From positions 1-26,149 of the IMG/VR virus record IMGVR_UViG_3300031276_000011: a stretch of DNA of 26,149 nt; one strand, given 5' to 3'. Below the pieces are notes generated by a model. The model was not told where the DNA came from, did not search any database, and was given only the letters and a program-made list of their open reading frames with translations. Both the position numbers and the translations under genes were made by a program. Shown piece after piece: positions 8,271-14,995 of the stretch; position 1 is the stretch's first letter; every line of letters begins with the position of its first letter. This stretch comes from a virus.

Positions 8271-8865
8271 TTTTTTCTCCAGATGGTGTATCGGAAAGAT
8301 TTTTCAAAAATTGATCTGTTGCTTTCATATCTAATCCTTTCGCTTCATATTTATTCATTGCTTTAAGCATAAATGGCCTGGCCGGAACATTAATCCACCC
8401 TTCCCCTTTTTTCAAGGTTGTCCCACTTGGATTACCATCAAAAACACCTTGACTATGTAACCAAGCCAGTACTTTTTGTCCCTTTTTACCAGTAATCTTT
8501 ATTCTATATCCGGTATGTTGTAGCCTAGCAAGCTTAGTATAGGTTATTTTAGTCCCTGGAACCTGTGTCATGTCATTGTCAAAATAGCCTACATCAGCAG
8601 CATTTTTAGGTGCTTTCCTCACTTTCATATTATTCATTAATCTACCTGATAAAGATAATGGCGCGTGTGCTCCAGTTAACTTTATAGTAGCGTTGCTTAA
8701 TTTTTTCAAACCAATATGATTACCTACAACTTCCTTGACAGTAAATTTACGAAATTGTTCGGCTCTATACATCTGTAAATTAGGAGAACCTATTATCTTC
8801 CCTAATTTACGTAAATCTCGTATCAAAAAATCAATTTCTCTCTGACTTATATATACACCTATCAT
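8263..8865 (-). CDS. Tail completion / virion morphogenesis protein (gpS-like)
   Basis: A 200-aa basic protein resembling phage virion morphogenesis proteins (P2 gpS, Mu gpG). It has a helical N-terminus (DFLIRDLRKLGKII), a central 'LSLSGRLMNNMKVRKAP' segment matching the family 'L..SGxL..s' pattern, a following 'A/VGYFDN...YTKLARLQHTGYR' block ('VG ... A..hq.G'), and a late 'NVPARPFMLKAMNKY' matching 'xxPaRpFl'. This family completes the tail end that meets the head. The ATG overlaps the preceding stop (ATGA). Confidence 0.65.
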   Translation of the reverse strand: MIGVYISQREIDFLIRDLRKLGKIIGSPNLQMYRAEQFRKFTVKEVVGNHIGLKKLSNATIKLTGAHAPLSLSGRLMNNMKVRKAPKNAADVGYFDNDMTQVPGTKITYTKLARLQHTGYRIKITGKKGQKVLAWLHSQGVFDGNPSGTTLKKGEGWINVPARPFMLKAMNKYEAKGLDMKATDQFLKNLSDTPSGEKSV

Positions 8866-9266
8866 ATTTTACCCCCAATGACAACGTATAAAAAATCAGC
8901 CCCAAATGAAGAATAATTCTCAATATATCTTATTGTATATGTTTTATTATTATATCTTAGGGCCCCATATTGTTTTTTTAATTTATTAATATTAATAGAA
9001 AGTTTGTCTATTTCTAATTTAGAAACATAGCAGAGGATATCTACATCTTCTGACCATGATATTTTTTGAGAAACTTCTCTATCAAAAGGGCTAAATCTTA
9101 TTGGATGTGTTTTTAATGATATACTACTTTCAGTAAGTGCAGTTCCCATTTCATCTTTTGCGGCCGGTTTAATAAGAGTAATGGTGTTACCCTGAGAGCA
9201 AACATTATAGACGTGAAGTTTTGCTTTAACTAATTTAGTAGATGTCATTCCAAGATCTATAGCCAT
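8862..9266 (-). CDS. Head-closure / connector-like protein
   Basis: A 134-aa protein between the minor head protein and the gpS-like gene. It begins MAIDLGMTSTKLVKAKL and ends FGADFLYVVIGGKI. The pattern of beta strands with HPIRFSPFDREVS in the middle and YNNKTYTIRYIENY near the end fits small head-closure (stopper) proteins, which test voltage through a ring below the portal adaptor. No diagnostic motif is visible, so the call is from position and size. Good SD (AAAAGGAG) before the ATG. Confidence 0.5.
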   Translation of the reverse strand: MAIDLGMTSTKLVKAKLHVYNVCSQGNTITLIKPAAKDEMGTALTESSISLKTHPIRFSPFDREVSQKISWSEDVDILCYVSKLEIDKLSININKLKKQYGALRYNNKTYTIRYIENYSSFGADFLYVVIGGKI

Positions 9267-9270
9267 TGTC

Positions 9271-10287
9271 TTACTCTCCTTTTATAATTTTATCTACTTC
9301 ATTTAAAAATGCTTTTCCCAATCTTCTAATTGTGTGTCTACATCCAACTCCCATTGCATAATCAGGTGAGGTTTCAGCTTCTTCAATTGTCATAATATTT
9401 AATTTAGAAGCAGTTTCCTTATCGATAGCTAAAAGACTTTTACCAAGAACAAAATTCCCAAGTATATCTTGACAAATTTCTCTGTCTTTTTTAACTGTTC
9501 TCTGATCAGCAAGGATATATTCGACAACAGGTTCATCATTTGCCATCGCCATCATCAAATTAGATGCCCGATCCACATTCAATAAAGTTGTCCTAACTGC
9601 CATATCCGCATAAGTATCTATTTTATAATGACGAAATGTTTCTCCCCCGACACTAAATTTACTTGTAACAAGAATATTCCCTTCACTCATAGCTTTATAT
9701 AGCTGCGGATATTTTGATCTTATCGCTCTCTTAAATTTAATAACTTCATCATCTAATAATTTACCAGTTAAACCTGTTGTCCTTAATTTAAAATTTTCTA
9801 CGATCATTTCTCTTTGCAATGTTCTGATGCCATTGATAACAAAAGATGATGTTTGAGACATTGCTCCATTAATAGCTTTTTCAAAGATACCGATTGATTC
9901 TGATAAAATAATTTTTCTTATTTGATCGTTTGCAACTCCTGCTATTATAAATATATCAGGTGAATATACTTCTTTTAAATATGTTTTGTATAACCTATTC
10001 CATAACGTTCCAAGACCAACACTTAAAATCGCTATATTTCTAATTGCTTTATTTCTATCTTTTAAGCTAAGAATTCCAGATTCAGAATCATTGAGATATT
10101 GTCTAAGAAAATCACTATATTTTACCCCTGGAGGTATAATACTCTCTTTTATGAATAGGTCTAATGCAGTTTCTGCTTCACCATTTTCTGCCATCTCAAT
10201 AAACCAAGTTAAATCTTCATCAGATAAGATATAATCATCATAGAATCCAACTATATTTTTATCTCTTATCTCTGTATTAGCTATCAT
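9271..10287 (-). CDS. Minor head protein (Mu gpF / SPP1 gp7-like)
   Basis: A 338-aa protein, mostly helical, containing in its C-terminal third a sequence of the minor-head type: DTYADMAVRTTLLNVDRA, VVEYILADQRTVKKDREICQ, and near the end MGVGCRHTIRRLGK. The 'Cys ... GCRH' pair corresponds to the conserved 'D..C..l ... GCRx' ending of this family, proteins that enter the procapsid with the portal. The start ATG overlaps the preceding gene's stop (ATGA). An aspartate/ADP-ribosyl enzyme role is not evident. Confidence 0.55.
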   Translation of the reverse strand: MIANTEIRDKNIVGFYDDYILSDEDLTWFIEMAENGEAETALDLFIKESIIPPGVKYSDFLRQYLNDSESGILSLKDRNKAIRNIAILSVGLGTLWNRLYKTYLKEVYSPDIFIIAGVANDQIRKIILSESIGIFEKAINGAMSQTSSFVINGIRTLQREMIVENFKLRTTGLTGKLLDDEVIKFKRAIRSKYPQLYKAMSEGNILVTSKFSVGGETFRHYKIDTYADMAVRTTLLNVDRASNLMMAMANDEPVVEYILADQRTVKKDREICQDILGNFVLGKSLLAIDKETASKLNIMTIEEAETSPDYAMGVGCRHTIRRLGKAFLNEVDKIIKGE

Positions 10288-10793
10288 GGGGTAGTATCCA
10301 TATCAGTATAATCTGGAGTATCACCAAAAATAGTACATCCCCTTTCTAATGAAAGTAAATTAAATCCTCCAAGCTTCCAATAAATATACATCTTATCGTA
10401 ATATTTACTGATTGAATAATCATTAAGAGATGCACCACTACCACCTCCAGAATCAGTTTCAAAAGCATACCCTTCAACTTTTAACTTTGACTTAGATGAA
10501 CTTTGTAACTGGTTATCGACCGCACTCTTCGTAGACAGAAACTCTACACAAATAGTAAATATTTCAGCAAAATAAAGATTCGTTTCCCATTCAGTAAGAC
10601 CGACCTTATCTTTTGCTTGTATCTCGACATATTTTTCATAACCTATTCTTTGATAGAAATAAGTGCGCTCTACATCTTCTGAGATACTAGTAAGTTCTTC
10701 ATCAAATAATGTTTCAAGATCATACCCATAAAATGAAAAATCATTTGATAATTTTTTTTTAACATCGATTATTGTTGATGAAGAACTTAACAT
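10284..10793 (-). CDS. Head-tail adaptor-like protein
   Basis: A 169-aa protein with a long helical middle (about 60-100: DKVGLTEWETNLYFAEIFTI) and a Ser/Gly-rich linker (TDSGGGSGASLND). Its position between the capsid genes and the minor head protein, and its length, fit a connector adaptor that docks onto the portal. I recognise no defining motif. Strong SD (AAAGGAG) before the ATG at 10793; overlaps the next gene by ATGA. Confidence 0.45.
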   Translation of the reverse strand: MLSSSSTIIDVKKKLSNDFSFYGYDLETLFDEELTSISEDVERTYFYQRIGYEKYVEIQAKDKVGLTEWETNLYFAEIFTICVEFLSTKSAVDNQLQSSSKSKLKVEGYAFETDSGGGSGASLNDYSISKYYDKMYIYWKLGGFNLLSLERGCTIFGDTPDYTDMDTTP

Positions 10794-10804
10794 ATTAATC
10801 TCCT

Positions 10805-11053
10805 TTATTCAACTTTCTCTTTAACTGGAGTCTTTAGTTTTGACAAAGCATCTTCTTCGGCATCTTTCTCTTTAGCGGTTTTAATATTCGCTATTTTTTC
10901 TACTTTTTTCTCAGGTAAAGTATACCTTTGATTACCTTCTTTGTCTTTTAACATCAACGCTTCCTTTGCATCAACAGAATATAGAAATTCTTCTTTTTCT
11001 CCTTTCTGATTGATAAGTTCAATTCTTTTCCTTTCATTCCTTTCAAAAATCAT
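10805..11053 (-). CDS. Small charged protein, unknown
   Basis: An 82-aa, highly charged, lysine- and glutamate-rich protein (NERKRIELINQKGEKEEF; C-terminal KLKTPVKEKVE), predicted soluble with a disordered tail. It lies downstream of the decoration-like gene and a strong hairpin, and has a good SD (AGGAGGG). The N-terminal 50 residues have alternating hydrophobic positions like a small beta domain. A virion role is inferred only from the operon. Confidence 0.55.
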   Translation of the reverse strand: MIFERNERKRIELINQKGEKEEFLYSVDAKEALMLKDKEGNQRYTLPEKKVEKIANIKTAKEKDAEEDALSKLKTPVKEKVE

Positions 11054-11070
11054 AAACCCTCCTACTTGTT

Positions 11071-11100
11071 AAATTCCGGCCCAATTAAGGGCCGGAATTT
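11071..11100. terminator. Perfect 12-bp GC-core hairpin between capsid and connector genes
   Basis: Arms 11071-11082 (AAATTCCGGCCC) and 11089-11100 are perfectly complementary around a 6-nt loop (AATTAA). On the plus strand the stem is followed by a T-rich tract (TTTTTATTCTTTT), the textbook form. On the transcribed minus strand the tail is only TTTAACAAG. It may act as a partial terminator or an mRNA 3'-end stabiliser for capsid transcripts, rather than a full stop. Confidence 0.55.
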
Positions 11101-11116
11101 TTATTCTTTTAAATAT

Positions 11117-11548
11117 TTACGGTCTTTTACAATAATAAGCTGTATAATTAACACCAGTACCAACTGTTCCTGCTACTTTAGTGTAAAGTCTCATATACCG
11201 CTTTGTTACTCCGTTCGCAATTGTATTAACAACTGGTAATTCGTAACGACCAACACCCATATCAACATCTCCAATAAGAGTGGTCGCATCACCAAGAGAT
11301 AACGTATTAGTTGTATAAATATCTGAAGCAAAAGTAGCAGAGCTACTAAATTGTGCTTCGATATCATAACGTTCATCCCCAGTATCAACTTCGACAGCAG
11401 TTGCATCAATAATAACGGTTCCCTGGCATTTACCTACTCCAAGGTCAAGAATTTTAGCTGCAGAAAGTACTAATGCAGCAGCAGAAGATGCGACTAAACC
11501 AGCATCTTTTAAAAGCAGATCATCATCATAAGTTTTAGTTACTCTCAT
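11117..11548 (-). CDS. Capsid decoration/cement-like protein
   Basis: A small Ala/Thr/Gly-rich beta protein directly downstream of the major capsid gene. It resembles small capsid stabilisation proteins of the Bbp16 type (GVGKCQGTVIIDATAVEVDT; ERYDIEAQFSSS; KRYMRLYTKVAGTVGTG). Two adjacent ATGs exist at 11551 and 11548. The second, used here (143 aa), is 5 nt from the GGAGG of the SD; the first is only 2 nt away. Such proteins typically sit on or between capsid hexamers. Confidence 0.6.
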   Translation of the reverse strand: MRVTKTYDDDLLLKDAGLVASSAAALVLSAAKILDLGVGKCQGTVIIDATAVEVDTGDERYDIEAQFSSSATFASDIYTTNTLSLGDATTLIGDVDMGVGRYELPVVNTIANGVTKRYMRLYTKVAGTVGTGVNYTAYYCKRP

Positions 11549-11558
11549 CATATCCTCC

Positions 11559-12485
11559 TTACACCGTTACCGCAGCATCAGATATAGACCAAAGACGAGA
11601 GGCAGCTTTCCCGTGAAAAATTGCCATTCCGCTATACCATTCAACTCTAGTTCTCATTGCTGGTTTTGTTTCAAGTTCACCAAGATCTCGGACGTCTATT
11701 CCACCGTTTTCAAGACCAGTAAGCATTCCATCACCAAAACTAACGCAATAGATTGAAGTAGCTGTTGCTGTACCAGAAGTAGCTGCTTCAGTAAAAGGTA
11801 GGATCTGGTTCCCTGCGTTATCTTCATCAACGATAAGAATAGGAATATCGTTGTATCTTGTAACAGTACGTCCAAATGAATCAAGAGTATAAGTTACATA
11901 ACCACCAACAGTAGATAACCTAGCTGCAGCAGAAAGTCTACGCCTCATAGCTTTATTCATTAATAAATATTGAGGATCTTGAACAGAGTCAATTAACTCA
12001 TCAAGTTTTGCTAATGATAAAGGAGTACCATTTGGAGTTGCACCAGCAGCAATTAGTTGATCTCCAGTTATACGAACCTGTAAACCATCAAATTCTCGTG
12101 GTTCAGACGCTTGATCTCCTTTTATAAATTTTAAAGTCCAGTTCAATGCAAGTGCTTTAATCTTCATTGCTTCCTGAACACTTCTTTGATCATCCCCCAT
12201 AGTATCAAGGATGAATTTATCCACATCGAGATCTCCACCAGCAATTACTAGCGGTTCTACAATTGGATTTAAAATACCTGTACTTTCGCTGAACGCTTCG
12301 TTTACACCCCTAAATCCAATACCGGGTAACGTTTGTTCACGATTATACTTATATGCATTACCATTTATGTTCTGAAATGGTAATACACTTAATATGTCAG
12401 AACTTCTGGCATATATTTCAATTATAGCCGAACGAATAACATCGCCCGAATGAAGTTTCGACGCTTCTACTAATGTTAATGACAT
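11559..12485 (-). CDS. Major capsid protein (HK97 fold, GP7-like)
   Basis: A 308-aa protein downstream of the scaffold gene. The N-terminal region (LVEASKLHSGDVIRSAIIEI), then LPFQNINGNAYKYNRE and FRGVNEAFSES, match the GP7-like major capsid family: a helix, 'lPF', the 'YNRE..LP' strand and the E-loop-like 'vNE'. The C-terminal half has the typical P-domain pattern (FGRTVTRYNDIPILIVDEDN; GDGMLTGLENGGIDVRDLGE) and ends RLWSISDAAVTV. It forms the icosahedral shell. SD AGGAGG precedes ATG 12485. Confidence 0.85.
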   Translation of the reverse strand: MSLTLVEASKLHSGDVIRSAIIEIYARSSDILSVLPFQNINGNAYKYNREQTLPGIGFRGVNEAFSESTGILNPIVEPLVIAGGDLDVDKFILDTMGDDQRSVQEAMKIKALALNWTLKFIKGDQASEPREFDGLQVRITGDQLIAAGATPNGTPLSLAKLDELIDSVQDPQYLLMNKAMRRRLSAAARLSTVGGYVTYTLDSFGRTVTRYNDIPILIVDEDNAGNQILPFTEAATSGTATATSIYCVSFGDGMLTGLENGGIDVRDLGELETKPAMRTRVEWYSGMAIFHGKAASRLWSISDAAVTV

Positions 12486-12502
12486 TTAAGTCCTCCTAGA
12501 GT

Positions 12503-13318
12503 TCAATTACTTGCCTTATCTTGTTCTCTAGCAAATTTCATTCTTTCTGTAGGGTTCATCGCTGCCAATTGTTCCTGAGAATATTTCCCAGATGGTTTAC
12601 CTGGTCTTGCTCCACTTCCTGGTGGTAAATCATTCATGACATGATGACTATTCCTATCTAATTTAATCCAACGTCCGAATAATTCTTTCGGGGTACCTTC
12701 AACAGTTTCTGGTTGTCCCCTATCATCTTCAAGAACTAACTTAACTCTTGCTTCAAATTCATTCGTTGGTTTACCTTCACTATCAACTATTTCTGAGGGT
12801 TTCGCTTTCCCTTCAGCTTCAAATAATATCGCAACTTGATTTGGATTACAAAGCTTAACATCTCCAAAAGATGATAATATATCATTTTTGATGATTGATG
12901 TTTCAAATCTTCCTCTCCAAGTGTTAGCCTCGTCAATGGCATTTTTAGCTTTCTTCTCGTGTTCTGAAATAACTTTCTTAGCATTTTCTTGAGCACGTTC
13001 TTCAGCAGTCATACTCGCCTGGCGAAGTTTCTCAACTTCTTCTCTGACAACGCTTAAATCTGCGTTCTCTTCCTCTAATTTAGCCATAATAGGTTTAAAT
13101 TGACTTTCTGTTTCACTTCTAGTCTTAGAGATAATATGCCCAAAAAGAGAATCTAATCCAGCAGGAACCTTTACTTTCTGTTGCGTTACTGGATCAACTA
13201 TTTCTACAAACTTTTGTGCTGGTGTATCTCCACTTGAGTTATCACCTGAATTATCACCACCACCTCCAGAACCATCATCTGGCCCAAAAAACTGTCTAAA
13301 TTTGATACCTAATTTCAT
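12503..13318 (-). CDS. Capsid scaffolding protein
   Basis: A 271-aa protein between portal and capsid genes. A Gly/Ser/Asp-rich disordered N-terminus (about 12-35) precedes a region with a strong coiled coil at about 80-140 (LEEENADLSVVREEVEKLRQ ... EEHAKK type heptads). A basic, helical C-terminus with the pattern NPTERMKFAREQDK follows. That layout (acidic linker, coiled coil, basic helix-turn-helix tail binding the capsid) is typical for internal scaffolds. No protease motif is visible, so no maturation protease is suggested here. Confidence 0.75.
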   Translation of the reverse strand: MKLGIKFRQFFGPDDGSGGGGDNSGDNSSGDTPAQKFVEIVDPVTQQKVKVPAGLDSLFGHIISKTRSETESQFKPIMAKLEEENADLSVVREEVEKLRQASMTAEERAQENAKKVISEHEKKAKNAIDEANTWRGRFETSIIKNDILSSFGDVKLCNPNQVAILFEAEGKAKPSEIVDSEGKPTNEFEARVKLVLEDDRGQPETVEGTPKELFGRWIKLDRNSHHVMNDLPPGSGARPGKPSGKYSQEQLAAMNPTERMKFAREQDKASN

Positions 13319-13332
13319 TACTCGCTCCTTAC

Positions 13333-14805
13333 TTACACTGGAATATTTTGATCTTGTGATTGATTCTCTGTTGCTTTAGTACCGGATTTATATTTTTCAG
13401 AAGTTTTCTCAACTGCGAACCCTCCACCGATGTTCTTTTCTATATCTGCATATATTTTATCGAGTTTGTCTTGATCAATATAATTAGTTAATAATTTCTT
13501 AACTAAGATATTCAAGACATTAACTCTCAATTCTTTAACTGGTTGTACTAATAATTCAGTAAGCATTGTAACTTCTGTTTCTAAATCTTCGTTACTAAAT
13601 GCTGTTGTATAATCAGAAGACATTTTTGCGTCTTTTTTCCCTTCCCAGGCAGCAATAGTTTTAAAGCACCAATCTTCTGTTTTACTCATCATCATTGCTC
13701 CTGAAACAAGGAGCGTCTTTGTTTTTTCAAAATCTATTTTTTTTGCAGCACCTGACTTTACAAATTCTTTCGTTTCGTCAGTACTTAATCCTATCTTTTT
13801 AAGTACTTCTGCCATATAAAAAATTATAGCTTTTAAAAACGGATCTATTTCTGATAAATTTGCACCTATAAATGATGGTTGTGTACTAAAATCTCCTTGA
13901 TAAGGTAAGACAGATAATGCTCCTACACCTCCAGCTGTTAAAGCATCTGGTACTGTTCCGTCTTTTGATGGATAAGCTAACATTTTAAAAGTTCCTGACG
14001 CTAACATTTCATCCATATAACTCATATTATTATATATTAATTTAGATATCATAGCAATATCTTCACAAATTGTTTCACCTACGAAATCATTATTGTCATC
14101 TCTCCAGCTTACAAATTTAAATGGGACATAACCGACGGAATGTGACTTTTCTTCACTAACAGTTATAGCACCTCTCACTCCTTTCCTTTCGTAAATTTTA
14201 TATGTGTCTCTTGTCCATAACGTGTATTTTATTATTAATACTCCTTCAGCTAATGGGTTATCATTACTAAAATACGAATCATCGAGTAAAACCCAATTTA
14301 ACTCACCATCATCATTATTTATAGAAAAATCTCTTATTTTAAATGGGAGATACAGTGTTGCATATGGATTTATATTGTTATCTCTTCTGTCTTTTTCTGT
14401 CTTAATAATTTTTCTATCAAAATTAGGAGAATCTATTAAAATTCCGCAAGTGAACATAAAAGAATATGCAGAAACAGTTCTCATGAACTCATCTATCGTT
14501 TTCCCTTTAGCGAAATCTTTCCTTATATATTCAAAATCAGAATGAATATTCCTGGTGGGTCTATTAAGATACAATAATCCACTCATCATATCTACAATAG
14601 GACTTACTTGATTGAAATAAACTGCTCTTCTTTTCCTAGCATTGAAGCTTGACGTACTTTCTTTAGGGTATTTAATTAAATAATTACCCTTCTGGAATAA
14701 GACACCACCGACATAGGACTCAAAAATTAATGTCCAATTCTCTAACTTTTCTTTTAATTCAATATTTCTTCTTTTAAAAATAATCTCATTAGCTGTCGCT
14801 GACAT
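13333..14805 (-). CDS. Portal protein (DUF4055-like)
   Basis: A 490-aa protein after the terminase. The segment FNARKRRAVYFNQVSPIVDM and the following GLLYLNRP match the portal-like DUF4055 pattern 'Y..Rk..a.l.N...pivd...g.lF...P'. Later blocks include GILIDSPN, EGVLIIKYTLWTRD and VPFKFVSWRDDNN, and a C-terminal helical region with NVLNILVKKLL. A dodecameric ring of this protein occupies one capsid vertex. The ATG at 14805 is 3 nt from GAGAGAG. Position between TerL and scaffold agrees. Confidence 0.8.
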   Translation of the reverse strand: MSATANEIIFKRRNIELKEKLENWTLIFESYVGGVLFQKGNYLIKYPKESTSSFNARKRRAVYFNQVSPIVDMMSGLLYLNRPTRNIHSDFEYIRKDFAKGKTIDEFMRTVSAYSFMFTCGILIDSPNFDRKIIKTEKDRRDNNINPYATLYLPFKIRDFSINNDDGELNWVLLDDSYFSNDNPLAEGVLIIKYTLWTRDTYKIYERKGVRGAITVSEEKSHSVGYVPFKFVSWRDDNNDFVGETICEDIAMISKLIYNNMSYMDEMLASGTFKMLAYPSKDGTVPDALTAGGVGALSVLPYQGDFSTQPSFIGANLSEIDPFLKAIIFYMAEVLKKIGLSTDETKEFVKSGAAKKIDFEKTKTLLVSGAMMMSKTEDWCFKTIAAWEGKKDAKMSSDYTTAFSNEDLETEVTMLTELLVQPVKELRVNVLNILVKKLLTNYIDQDKLDKIYADIEKNIGGGFAVEKTSEKYKSGTKATENQSQDQNIPV

Positions 14806-14825
14806 ATCATCTCTCTCAAAAGTTT

Positions 14826-14867
14826 GCCCCCTTTATCGCCAGGAGGCGTAGCGAAAGCCCCTTATCG
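14826..14867. repeat. GC-rich patch with near-direct repeat upstream of portal
   Basis: The AT-rich window has a distinct GC-rich stretch here. GCCCCCTTTATCG (14826-14838) and GCCCCTTATCG (14857-14867) are near-identical, separated by CCAGGAGGCGTAGCGAAA. It lies in the 190-nt gap between TerL and portal and ends about 20 nt before the portal start. No protein can be assigned. It may be a binding site or imported repeat. Confidence 0.4.
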
Positions 14868-14922
14868 TGGTAGCATCCGAAATACAATAAACAAGTAAGA
14901 GCAAGTTACCTGACAATATAAA

Positions 14923-14961
14923 TTAAGACTAATAAAATTGCAAGAACTTTATTAGTCTTAA
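14923..14961. terminator. 14-bp AT-rich hairpin after TerL
   Basis: Arms 14923-14936 and 14948-14961 are perfectly complementary (TTAAGACTAATAAA on the plus strand) around an 11-nt loop. It lies about 35 nt beyond the TerL stop in the transcription direction and is followed on the minus strand by ATTTATATT. The stem is AT-rich, so it is either a weak terminator or an mRNA processing/stability element. A weak promoter-like TTGCAA (14943-14938), 17-nt spacer, TATATT (14920-14915) overlaps it. Confidence 0.4.
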
Positions 14962-14994
14962 CGAATAAAGTTAATCTTAACGAATAAAATTAAT
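14957..14994. repeat. 19-bp tandem repeat just past TerL stop
   Basis: Two adjacent 19-bp units, CTTAACGAATAAAGTTAAT (14957-14975) and CTTAACGAATAAAATTAAT (14976-14994), differ at one base and are followed by a partial third copy (CTTAAT). They begin right after the TerL stop codon (14998-14996) and run into the hairpin. Function unknown; possible protein-binding iterons or slippage product. Confidence 0.6.
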
Positions 14995-14995
14995 C

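Noticed and set aside
7534-8366. Plus-strand ORFs of 93 aa (7534-7815 and 8085-8366)
   Set aside because: They lie opposite the composite tail protein and have no SD or recognisable domain.
14204-14545. 113-aa plus-strand ORF
   Set aside because: Lies wholly opposite the portal gene, with a serine/leucine-rich translation typical of antisense frames.
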